From IMG/VR virus record IMGVR_UViG_3300025645_000179, positions 1 through 38,299 of that record: a stretch of DNA of 38,299 nucleotides, one strand, 5' to 3'. Shown piece after piece: positions 6,938-12,682 of this stretch; the stretch's first letter is position 1, and each line of letters starts with the position of its first letter. Source of the DNA: a virus. The notes under the pieces were generated by a model. It ran no database searches and was not told the origin of the DNA. It was given only the letters and a program-made list of their open reading frames with translations. The position numbers and the translations under genes are program-made.

Positions 6938-6972
6938 CTGGCCTCGTCGTAGGCGCGCCGGGCGGTGGCCGT
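6901..6972 (-). pseudogene. 3' remnant of a second repeat-protein gene
   Basis: On the minus strand 23 codons read TATARRAYDEARATAWFAAW plus QNS and a stop: one repeat and the C terminus of the protein encoded at 6214-6810. An in-frame TAG at 6975-6973 lies just upstream and there is no start codon. It is a truncated second copy left by tandem duplication and deletion. Confidence 0.85.
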
Positions 6973-6975
6973 CTA

Positions 6976-6999
6976 GTTGGCGCGGCGATACACGCCAAC
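6976..6999 (-). terminator. Hairpin after the 89-residue gene
   Basis: GTTGGCG and CGCCAAC (7-bp perfect stem, 10-base loop) lie 14 bases beyond the stop of the leftward gene at 7014. No T-run follows, so it may be a weak terminator or an RNA-stability stem. It marks the boundary between the low-GC genes and the duplicated cassette. Confidence 0.4.
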
Positions 7000-7013
7000 A
7001 GGTAAACAATTCG

Positions 7014-7283
7014 TTAGGCTTGCGCGGCCCAATCGCACTTCATGTCGCGCATGATTGAGCGTAACGCCGTGTCAATGTGCGTATCGTCGAGGTACGAATA
7101 TAGGTTGTCACATACCCACGTTGACAGTTTGGCCGCATATGAGCAATCCCACCGGAACCGCTTAGGCGTCAAGCCTTGCGTACGGTAACGGCCTTCAAGC
7201 TCGAATAGCGGCTTGTCAACCGTCGCGGCTTCAATCGCGCGCTTCATGTATTCGTAATGCTCGGTTTTAATCTTCATTGCCAT
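7014..7283 (-). CDS. Unknown 89-residue protein
   Basis: I do not recognise it. A soluble, charged protein with aromatic residues (MKIKTEHYEYMKRAI...RFRWDCSY...DNLYSYLDD...MRDMKCDWAAQA), no membrane span or signal peptide. The ATG at 7283 is preceded by AAAGG at 8 bases; an ATG two codons later is also possible. Base composition is clearly poorer in GC than the flanking genes, as is the next gene upstream, so the pair may be a recent acquisition. A leader with a perfect TTGACA box lies upstream, in the gap at 7284-7381. Confidence 0.72.
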   Translation of the reverse strand: MAMKIKTEHYEYMKRAIEAATVDKPLFELEGRYRTQGLTPKRFRWDCSYAAKLSTWVCDNLYSYLDDTHIDTALRSIMRDMKCDWAAQA

Positions 7284-7317
7284 GGTCTAGACCTTTCTTG
7301 GTGTTGTCGATAAGCAC

Positions 7318-7346
7318 CATGTAAAGCGCTTTGCGTACATTGTCAA
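7318..7346 (-). promoter_or_regulatory. Possible leftward promoter in AT-rich gap
   Basis: Minus-strand TTGACA (7346-7341), 17-base spacer, TACATG (7323-7318). The -35 box is perfect, the -10 box poor. AAAGCGCTTT, a 10-base palindrome, sits in the spacer/-10 region. No CGCATA operator. The rest of the gap (7347-7381) is A/T-rich with a weak stem. Confidence 0.4.
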
Positions 7347-7381
7347 CACTTGTTTTCAAAAAAGTTTGAGAATTTTTGTTG

Positions 7382-8035
7382 TCAATCCCACGCGGGCGCT
7401 TCCCACGGCCAAAAGCCGTGCAATAACATGTGATTAACGTCGTCGAAGAGGAACGCGACGCCTGTTAGCGTGAGATACCGCCCGCGCGGGGCGGATAGCA
7501 TAGCGCCTTCTATGGCGTGGCCTTGCGGCTTGCTGTCGTGCGGCGAGACGCCCCAAGTGAACGCGCCGTTTTCGTCGATACGAACGACAAGGCGGATGAG
7601 CGCTTTCAGCGTGTCATGCTCGCCTTCACGCCGCGCGAGCCGCAACCATTCGCGCATGTGCGGGCTGCTTTGTTCGTATCGGTCAAGCAGCTTCGCCACG
7701 GCTTTGTCGTAGCGATTGGGGATAGCGAGATGCGGGATAGGCGCGCCGCGATCCCACGGCCAGCAATAGCCGTTCGCCAAGGCGTCGGCTATGTCGGCTG
7801 TCAACAGTTGATGCCCGGAACACATGACGATTGCACCACGTCCATAACATGGGCGATTGCCGGCCGGCCTGTTTTCCAGCTTCAGCAATTTTGCAACGCG
7901 CGTCTTTGACACGCCAGCCGCGCGAGCTTCATCAGCCGAACGCCAGCGGATTTGCTCGATAGGGCAGGGCGCAAAGTAGTCTAGAATTGTGTCGCCGCTC
8001 ACGGCGGAAGGCGAGAATTTTCCATCAATTCGCAT
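7382..8035 (-). CDS. Unknown 217-residue protein, low GC
   Basis: Not recognised. 217 residues, soluble. The N-terminal part includes a segment resembling a helix-turn-helix (RSADEARAAGVSKTRVAKLL, about 32-51), followed by a Trp/Pro-rich middle and a C terminus ending WPWEAPAWD. If the HTH resemblance is real this could be a DNA-binding early regulator acting on the control region next to it, but the match is only by eye. The ATG at 8035 follows AGGGA by 8 bases. It is the first gene of the leftward arm, driven by the promoter at 8077-8105. Its GC content is lower than the late genes. Confidence 0.72.
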   Translation of the reverse strand: MRIDGKFSPSAVSGDTILDYFAPCPIEQIRWRSADEARAAGVSKTRVAKLLKLENRPAGNRPCYGRGAIVMCSGHQLLTADIADALANGYCWPWDRGAPIPHLAIPNRYDKAVAKLLDRYEQSSPHMREWLRLARREGEHDTLKALIRLVVRIDENGAFTWGVSPHDSKPQGHAIEGAMLSAPRGRYLTLTGVAFLFDDVNHMLLHGFWPWEAPAWD

Positions 8036-8076
8036 GGCGTCGTTCCCTAGCTATTGGGTAACGGGTATCTGACGGC

Positions 8077-8105
8077 TCTATATCAGACCTATCAGACAAA
8101 AGCAA
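8077..8105 (-). promoter_or_regulatory. First leftward promoter with GTCTGATA repeats
   Basis: Minus-strand TTGCTT (8105-8100), 17-base spacer, TATAGA (8082-8077). The spacer holds two direct copies of GTCTGATA 9 bases apart, and a near-copy GTCAGATA follows the -10 box, so a regulator could bind over the promoter. The start would give a leader of about 35 bases before the 217-residue gene. Confidence 0.6.
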
Positions 8106-8113
8106 CATAACAG

Positions 8114-8139
8114 GACAAGCCGGGTAGTCCGGCTTTGTC
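8114..8139. other. Hairpin upstream of first leftward promoter
   Basis: GACAAGCCGG-GTAGT-CCGGCTTTGTC: a 10-bp stem with one bulged T. It is not followed by a T-run on either strand, so it is more likely an operator or insulator than a terminator. The rest of 8140-8267 shows no supported gene; a possible frame with a GTG start at 8267 overlaps the promoter and the 217-residue gene. Confidence 0.4.
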
Positions 8140-8362
8140 AACGGTTCATGCAACGCTTCATCCCTTGCCGATGCGGGACGCTTTGCGCCCGCTAGGCAGG
8201 TGACGGGGCGTAACAGCAAAGGGTGCAATCCATGGTAGTTTGCAGGTATGACAAGACGCCAGTTCACGTGGTTGCAGGGCGAAAAGGCAGGGAAACGACG
8301 CTTAGGCGAAACAACAGGATTGTTGACTAGGCGGGGCCCTCGTCAACTGTGCAGTCAAATCA

Positions 8363-8390
8363 ATGACTTAGCTACATTGCAAACTATAAT
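8363..8390 (+). promoter_or_regulatory. Candidate rightward late promoter
   Basis: TATAAT (8385-8390) is a perfect -10 box. The best -35 match is ATGACT (8363-8368) with a 16-base spacer, 4 of 6 to consensus. The expected start (about 8397) is immediately before the palindrome at 8399-8414. It would launch the whole late operon; the weak -35 suggests activation by a phage or host factor. Confidence 0.55.
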
Positions 8391-8398
8391 TTGCAGGC

Positions 8399-8414
8399 TT
8401 GAACGGCCGTTCAA
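8399..8414. promoter_or_regulatory. Perfect 16-bp palindrome, putative operator
   Basis: TTGAACGGCCGTTCAA is its own reverse complement and lies at the predicted start of the rightward promoter. A related imperfect form, GAACGGGCCGTTC, follows about 60 bases later. A dimeric HTH protein is the obvious type of ligand. Confidence 0.6.
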
Positions 8415-8609
8415 CCCGCCAAATCAGGGCTTCAGGGCATTGTGGGCGGCGCACCCGGCCGATTTGGTGCGAGAACGGGCCGTTCACAATACCCGGATCG
8501 AGGGGGCGGGGAGCCCCCAAACGACCGCGACACCGCCGCGCGGGTCCAATTCCGCAGTTTTCGGGTCCACTTGAACCTGTGAACTTTTGTTTTCTCCCTG
8601 CTCTAGTCA

Positions 8610-8694
8610 GCAAACTAGTGTTTCACGAAGCGGCCGATACTGTGAACAGCGCGTTTCGCTTCCCGCGCACAACTCTGCAAACTAGTGTTTCACG
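8610..8694. repeat. Pair of 18-bp direct repeats
   Basis: GCAAACTAGTGTTTCACG occurs at 8610-8627 and 8677-8694, starts 67 bases apart. The TGTTTCACG part equals one half of a ParB-binding parS site (TGTTTCACGTGAAACA), but neither copy has the second half. Likely binding sites for a phage or host protein. Confidence 0.75.
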
Positions 8695-8879
8695 TTTCAG
8701 GCGTCTCGCGGAACCTTCGTCTTTTCCCCTTGACAACTCGCCGACACCCGTGGCCCTATGGCGGCCGGGCGAGCCCCGCAGCGGAAGCTGGCGTGGTCGG
8801 CCGGCGCGAGCCGGCGGTGGACCGAGCGGAGACTGCGGATAAGCTCGCCCGTCAAAGACCTGAGACTAGGGGGCGTGTC

Positions 8880-9095
8880 ATGCGCTGGATTATCGCAATC
8901 GCACTGATCGTCGCCGGGTGGGTGCTGTGGCTGTTCGGGGTGATGGACAGCATGGACCCGCGCGGCGGCACGCTGCTCGGCGGGTGGGAAGCCTTCGGCG
9001 GCATCGGTATCGGGCTGCTCGGCGTGGGCTGGCTCGTCTACCTGCTGGCCTGCGCCGTGGGCGAGTTCATCTCTTGGGCGTCGGGGAACCGGTGA
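8880..9095 (+). CDS. 71-residue two-span membrane protein
   Basis: First gene of the rightward arm. Two hydrophobic spans (about residues 3-21, WIIAIALIVAGWVLWLFGV, and 41-63) with a short Gly-rich loop between, no signal peptidase or lipoprotein motif. The ATG at 8880 is 6 bases after AGGGGG. It starts MRWIIA, like the 43-residue membrane protein on the other strand. Its stop overlaps the next ATG as TGATG. Function unknown; holin-like topology, but its position far from the lysis genes argues against that. Confidence 0.75.
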   Translation: MRWIIAIALIVAGWVLWLFGVMDSMDPRGGTLLGGWEAFGGIGIGLLGVGWLVYLLACAVGEFISWASGNR

Positions 9096-9940
9096 TGCCG
9101 AGGAAGGGAGTTGACCCCGGATTGGCGCGCTCGCTGCCCGGCCCCCTGGGGTCGGGGGCGGGCAATTTGCCGCCGCCGATGCCGGCCGGGGTGCTGCCGG
9201 CCGAGGACAGCCGCATGTGGCTGTTCGTGCCGCGCGCCGTGCAGCAGGGCGAGGCGTTCATCCAGGACGACACGCGGGACTGGTTCGAGGACCGGGAGCG
9301 CAAGGTCGTGATCTGCCGGGACTACCCGGACCATCCGCGCTGGATCGTGAACAACGGCGTCCGGGCGCGGATGCACAACGCGCAGATCGTCTCGGAAATC
9401 CACATGCTGGCCCGGATCATGGCCGGCAAGCCGGACGTGCCGGCGTGGGTGCCGGCGCGGATGAGCGTCAAGCAGCAGCAGAGCGACCTGGCGTATCGGC
9501 TGACGAAGGCCACCCGCGAGGTGTTCATCAAGGAAGGCCCGGCGGCGCTGGAGGCGTTCGCCAACAAGGCCCCCGGCCAGTTCATCAAGTTCGTGGGGGC
9601 CACGTTCATCCCGAAGCAGATCGAAGCCAACGTGACGCAGTCGCCGGGGCAGAGCATGGACGCGGAAACCGCCGACGCCCTCCTGGCGGCCATTGCCGAG
9701 GAACTCCAGCGCCGGCAGGACGAGGCCAAGGAAGTCGCGGCGGTCCGGCCGCTCGACTACGAGCCGCCCGCCGAGATCGTGGACATGGTGCGGCAGACGG
9801 CCGAGACGTTCCACATGGCGACCGAGCCGACGATGTCGCCGGGGTCGGCGAAGAACGGGCATCCATGGAACTTGTCGCACGGGCTCCCGAAGGTAATTGA
9901 CCTGGAAGCCGATGTCGAGGAGGTTGACTGGGATGAGTGA
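9095..9940 (+). CDS. Putative terminase small subunit
   Basis: 281 residues, located four genes before the large terminase. After a Gly/Pro-rich N terminus comes a long soluble domain. Within it, ATREVFIKEG, ALEAFANKAPGQFIKFVGATFIPKQIEANVT is the sort of segment (A..AP..F+K.+...+PK) seen in phage small terminases and related packaging proteins. An acidic tail ends DVEEVDWDE. It would recognise phage DNA and hand it to the large subunit. Evidence is position plus weak family resemblance, so other packaging or regulatory roles remain possible. The start at 9095 overlaps the upstream stop as TGATG; the stop overlaps the following 41-residue gene. Confidence 0.65.
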   Translation: MPRKGVDPGLARSLPGPLGSGAGNLPPPMPAGVLPAEDSRMWLFVPRAVQQGEAFIQDDTRDWFEDRERKVVICRDYPDHPRWIVNNGVRARMHNAQIVSEIHMLARIMAGKPDVPAWVPARMSVKQQQSDLAYRLTKATREVFIKEGPAALEAFANKAPGQFIKFVGATFIPKQIEANVTQSPGQSMDAETADALLAAIAEELQRRQDEAKEVAAVRPLDYEPPAEIVDMVRQTAETFHMATEPTMSPGSAKNGHPWNLSHGLPKVIDLEADVEEVDWDE

Positions 9941-10058
9941 ACACTTCAGGAAGTTTGCGATCCTCTACGGGCTCGCGATCTGGACGGTGATCGGAATGTT
10001 CACCATGGGCGGCCTCACGGTCGGATCGAACAGCGAATACGCAAGGGTGCTGAAATGA
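9933..10058 (+). CDS. Small 41-residue membrane protein
   Basis: ATG at 9933 follows AGGAGG by 9 bases and overlaps the preceding gene by 8 bases. The protein has one membrane span (FAILYGLAIWTVIGMFTMGG) and a short polar tail. Its TGA overlaps the next ATG as ATGA, so it sits tightly in a translationally coupled chain. No known function. Confidence 0.72.
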   Translation: MSEHFRKFAILYGLAIWTVIGMFTMGGLTVGSNSEYARVLK

Positions 10059-10258
10059 GCGATCCAGCCGACGCTGTGACTGAGATGCTGGTGAGGACCG
10101 TACCGGGGGCTCCGGCGCATTTGCTGGCCGATGCGGCGGAGAAGTTTCGCCGGATCATCGACAACGAGCGGAGACGTGCTAGACACGATGCCATCACGGA
10201 ACTCGTGCGGTTCGGAATGCACGAAGCCGCTGACAAGTTGAGGGGAACAGAAGCATGA
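10055..10258 (+). CDS. Unknown 67-residue helical protein
   Basis: A small, charged, probably all-helical protein (MSDPADAVTEMLVRTVPG...IDNERRRARHDAITELVRFG). No motif that I recognise. ATGA overlaps at both ends couple it to its neighbours. Base composition is slightly lower in GC than the genes around it. Confidence 0.7.
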   Translation: MSDPADAVTEMLVRTVPGAPAHLLADAAEKFRRIIDNERRRARHDAITELVRFGMHEAADKLRGTEA

Positions 10259-10773
10259 GCGATGCTCTGACGAAGATGCGGGCGGACCCGCGCCTGAAGA
10301 AGCCGGAAAGCCGCGTGCTCGACCGGCAGGACCGCGTCGAAGCCACCAACTCGGCCGATGCCAAGAAGGCCCGCGAGGTGGTGCGCAAGCTCTGCACGGG
10401 CTCGCTGCCGCTGATCGCGCAGGCCATCGCCAAGGTGACGAGCGATCTCGGCGTCAAGCATGCGCTCCAGGAGGCGTTCGACCGGTTCGCGGTCGCCAAC
10501 GACGCCTACATGCGCGAGGAACTGAAGCCGCGCGACCGCCTGATCGAGTGGATGGGCGTCGGGCACGGCGTCATGCCGCCGCTGCCGCCGGGCTCGCCGG
10601 AGCACAAGGTCGAACTCGCGGAAGCGTGGAACGCGCTGCTCACCCTGGTCAACGAGGCCACGAAGGTCGGCATCCACAAGCCGCACCGCGAGCACCCGAT
10701 CATGCTGAAGGTCGATCTGGAGACCGCCAACACCCCGGCTATCATCCTGCCCGGCAGCGCGGAGTGGGATTGA
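10255..10773 (+). CDS. Unknown 172-residue protein before terminase
   Basis: Not recognised. Mostly helical, with a lysine/arginine-rich first third (KKPESRVLDRQDRVEA...) and a Pro/Gly-rich loop (VMPPLPPGSPEHKV); it ends GSAEWD. Its place two genes before the large terminase means it could be part of the packaging machinery or an alternative small terminase. It starts in an ATGA overlap and ends in a TGATG overlap. Confidence 0.68.
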   Translation: MSDALTKMRADPRLKKPESRVLDRQDRVEATNSADAKKAREVVRKLCTGSLPLIAQAIAKVTSDLGVKHALQEAFDRFAVANDAYMREELKPRDRLIEWMGVGHGVMPPLPPGSPEHKVELAEAWNALLTLVNEATKVGIHKPHREHPIMLKVDLETANTPAIILPGSAEWD

Positions 10774-11033
10774 TGGACACGGCGGAACTCGTGGCCGAGA
10801 AGGGGAAGACCCACGGCAGCTTCGACCTGACGGCTGAGCGCGCCAGCAACCTGCAAGACATGACGCGGACACGGATCGTCGAGCCCCCGGTTGTCCGCCA
10901 CGGCCGCGAGATGATCTGCGTCAAGCTGGCGCGGATCGCCTCAGGCGACCCCCTGGCGGCCGAGCACTGGGACGACATTGCCGGCTATGCGAAGCTCGTG
11001 GCCGACTGGTTGCGGGAGAACCGGCGTGACTGA
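10773..11033 (+). CDS. DUF6378-like small protein
   Basis: 86 residues: KGKTHGSFDLTAERASNLQD, then MICVKLARIASGDPLAAEHWDDIAGYAKLVADWL. This pattern (HG-F near the N terminus, KLARI..G.....HW.DIAGY in the C-terminal half) is that of the DUF6378 phage family, whose function is not known to me; the fold recalls small MazG-like helical proteins. TGATG overlap at the start; its end overlaps the GTG start of the large terminase by 8 bases. Confidence 0.75.
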   Translation: MDTAELVAEKGKTHGSFDLTAERASNLQDMTRTRIVEPPVVRHGREMICVKLARIASGDPLAAEHWDDIAGYAKLVADWLRENRRD

Positions 11034-12477
11034 TCTGCGCACCCTGACTGACGACGATCTCCAGGCGCTGTTGCAGCGCGTCAACGCGGCCAAGCAGGAG
11101 CAGGCCAAGCTGACGAAGCTGGAGGACTACCGGCCATACCCGAAGCAGATGCTGTTCCACGAACTCGGGAGCCGCTACCGCGAGCGCCTGTTCGCCGCCG
11201 GCAACCAGCTTGGGAAGACCTACTCCGGCGCGGCCGAGCTTGCCTACCACCTGACCGGCCGCTACCCGCCCGGCTGGAAGGGGCGTGTGTGGACGCGGCC
11301 GACATCGTGGCTCGCCGGATCGGAGAGTGGCGAGTTGACACGCGACGGTATGCAGCGCCTGCTCGTCGGCCCGCCGTCGATTGAGGAAGCCTGGGGGACC
11401 GGGCTTATCCCGCGCGAGTGCTTCGCGCAGAAGCCGAAGCGCCGTGCCGGCATTAAGGACGCCATTGACGCGGTCGTGGTCAACCACATCCACGGCGGCC
11501 AGTCGGTGGTCCGCTTCAAGAGCTTCGATCAGGGCCGGTCGAAGTGGCAGGCCGACACGGCGGACGGCGTGTGGCTCGATGAAGAGCCGCCCTATGACGT
11601 GTACGAAGAGGCCGTGACCCGCACGAACGCCACGAACGGGATGGTTTACATCACCTTCACGCCGCTGAAGGGCATGTCCCAGGTGGTGATGAAGTTTTTC
11701 CAGAGCCCCGGTAATGACCGCATCGTCGTGCAGATGACGATTGAGGACGTGGGACACTATTCAGCGGAGCAGAAGGCGAAGATCATCTCGTCCTACGATG
11801 ACGCCACCCGAGACGCCCGCACTAAGGGCATCCCGGTCCTCGGCTCGGGGCGGGTGTTCAACATCCCCGAGGACACGGTCAAGATCGACCCCATCCGCAT
11901 ACCAGACCACTGGGCGCGCGTCGGCGGCATGGACTTCGGGTGGGATCACCCGTTCGCAGGGATCGAGCTTTGCTGGGATCGCGACACCGATACGCTCTAC
12001 GTGACCCGTGAGTACCGGGAGACCAAGCAGACGCCCCTCGTCCACGCCGCCACGCTGAAGCAGTGGGGCGGGCTCCTGCCATGGATGTGGCCGCATGACG
12101 GCAATCAGCACGACAAGGGCTCCGGCGTCCAGCTTGCCAAGCAGTACCGCTCCGCCGGGCTGCTGGTTCACCCGTCTCATGTCACATTCGAGGACGGGTC
12201 GGTCGGTGTCGAGGCTGGCATCATGGAGATGTTGACACGGATGAACGAGGGGCGGTGGAAAGTTTTCAGCACCTGTACGATGTGGCTGAACGAGTTCAAT
12301 CTGTACCACCGGAAAGACGGTTTGATTGTGAAGCTGAACGATGACTTGATCTCGGCCAGCCGATACGCCATGATGGGGCGGAGGTTCGCCCGTGCCCCGA
12401 GCCGCCGCACATCGTGGATGGGGGACTACCGCCAGTCGGTTGTAACGGCGGCAGGGACGGGCGAAGTGAAGCTCTGA
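11026..12477 (+). CDS. terL: Terminase large subunit
   Basis: The packaging motor: ATPase plus nuclease that cuts concatemers and pumps DNA into the prohead through the portal. In 483 residues I see Walker A FAAGNQLGKT (about 56-65), Walker B GVWLDEEPP (181-189), and the RNase-H-like nuclease beginning with VGGMDFGWDHPF (Asp303). The start is GTG at 11026, with GGGAG 7 bases before it; the longer frame at 10978 starts inside the previous gene without a ribosome site. The packaging style cannot be read directly, but the apparent circular permutation of the assembly would fit headful packaging. Confidence 0.94.
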   Translation: MTDLRTLTDDDLQALLQRVNAAKQEQAKLTKLEDYRPYPKQMLFHELGSRYRERLFAAGNQLGKTYSGAAELAYHLTGRYPPGWKGRVWTRPTSWLAGSESGELTRDGMQRLLVGPPSIEEAWGTGLIPRECFAQKPKRRAGIKDAIDAVVVNHIHGGQSVVRFKSFDQGRSKWQADTADGVWLDEEPPYDVYEEAVTRTNATNGMVYITFTPLKGMSQVVMKFFQSPGNDRIVVQMTIEDVGHYSAEQKAKIISSYDDATRDARTKGIPVLGSGRVFNIPEDTVKIDPIRIPDHWARVGGMDFGWDHPFAGIELCWDRDTDTLYVTREYRETKQTPLVHAATLKQWGGLLPWMWPHDGNQHDKGSGVQLAKQYRSAGLLVHPSHVTFEDGSVGVEAGIMEMLTRMNEGRWKVFSTCTMWLNEFNLYHRKDGLIVKLNDDLISASRYAMMGRRFARAPSRRTSWMGDYRQSVVTAAGTGEVKL

Positions 12478-12490
12478 AAGGAAGATTGCC

Positions 12491-12679
12491 ATGTCTGGAC
12501 TGTTAGGGGGGAGCACGCCCAAAGTCACGCAGCCGTCGCCGGCTCCGCAGGTTGACGACGCCACCGCCAAGATCAACTCGGAAGACGCCGCAGCGCGCCG
12601 ACAGGGCCGGAAGACAACGATCCTGACCAGCGACAGCGGCCTGCCGAACCTCGGAACCACCAGCCGCGTGGGGCAGTAA
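12491..12679 (+). CDS. Small 62-residue head protein, portal-adjacent
   Basis: MSGLLGGSTPKVTQPSPAPQ, then a charged segment and RRQGRKTTILTSDSGLPNLG. Short proteins with a GLxGG start, Pro-rich middle and RxGRxxTILT end are common beside portal genes in podoviruses; their role is not clear to me, probably a virion or assembly factor. AAGGAAG lies 7 bases before the ATG. The portal gene follows after 3 bases. Confidence 0.78.
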   Translation: MSGLLGGSTPKVTQPSPAPQVDDATAKINSEDAAARRQGRKTTILTSDSGLPNLGTTSRVGQ

Positions 12680-12682
12680 GCT

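Larger units (their letters stand above)
8268..8879. promoter_or_regulatory. Divergent control region, gene-free
   Basis: About 600 bases between the leftward and rightward arms without a credible gene. It contains GTTGAC/GTCAAC arms (8322-8347), a consensus TATAAT (8385-8390), a perfect 16-base palindrome (8399-8414), several TGAAC/GTTCA motifs, a pair of CGGGTCCA boxes 21 bases apart (8541, 8562), and an 18-base direct repeat (8610, 8677). Such clustering fits a switch region, an origin of replication, or both. Open frames here use atypical, Arg-rich sequence and lack ribosome sites. Confidence 0.7.

Noticed and set aside
5050-7005. A 651-codon open frame on the plus strand with GGGHGLVVGA repeats
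   Set aside because: It is the antisense shadow of the HTH gene and the 33-bp repeats; no ribosome site and nonsensical composition.
8025-8267. 80-codon minus-strand frame with a GTG start upstream of the 217-residue gene
   Set aside because: No ribosome site, overlaps the TATAGA promoter and the following gene's start.
8610-8694. CRISPR-like repeats
   Set aside because: Only two copies, 49 bases between them, and no further units or cas genes.
8730-8760. Rightward promoter starting with the TTGACA at 8730
   Set aside because: No acceptable -10 box at 16-18 bases.
8399-8842. Plus-strand 147-codon frame in the control region
   Set aside because: Arg/Pro-rich low-information sequence, crosses the repeats and palindromes, no ribosome site.
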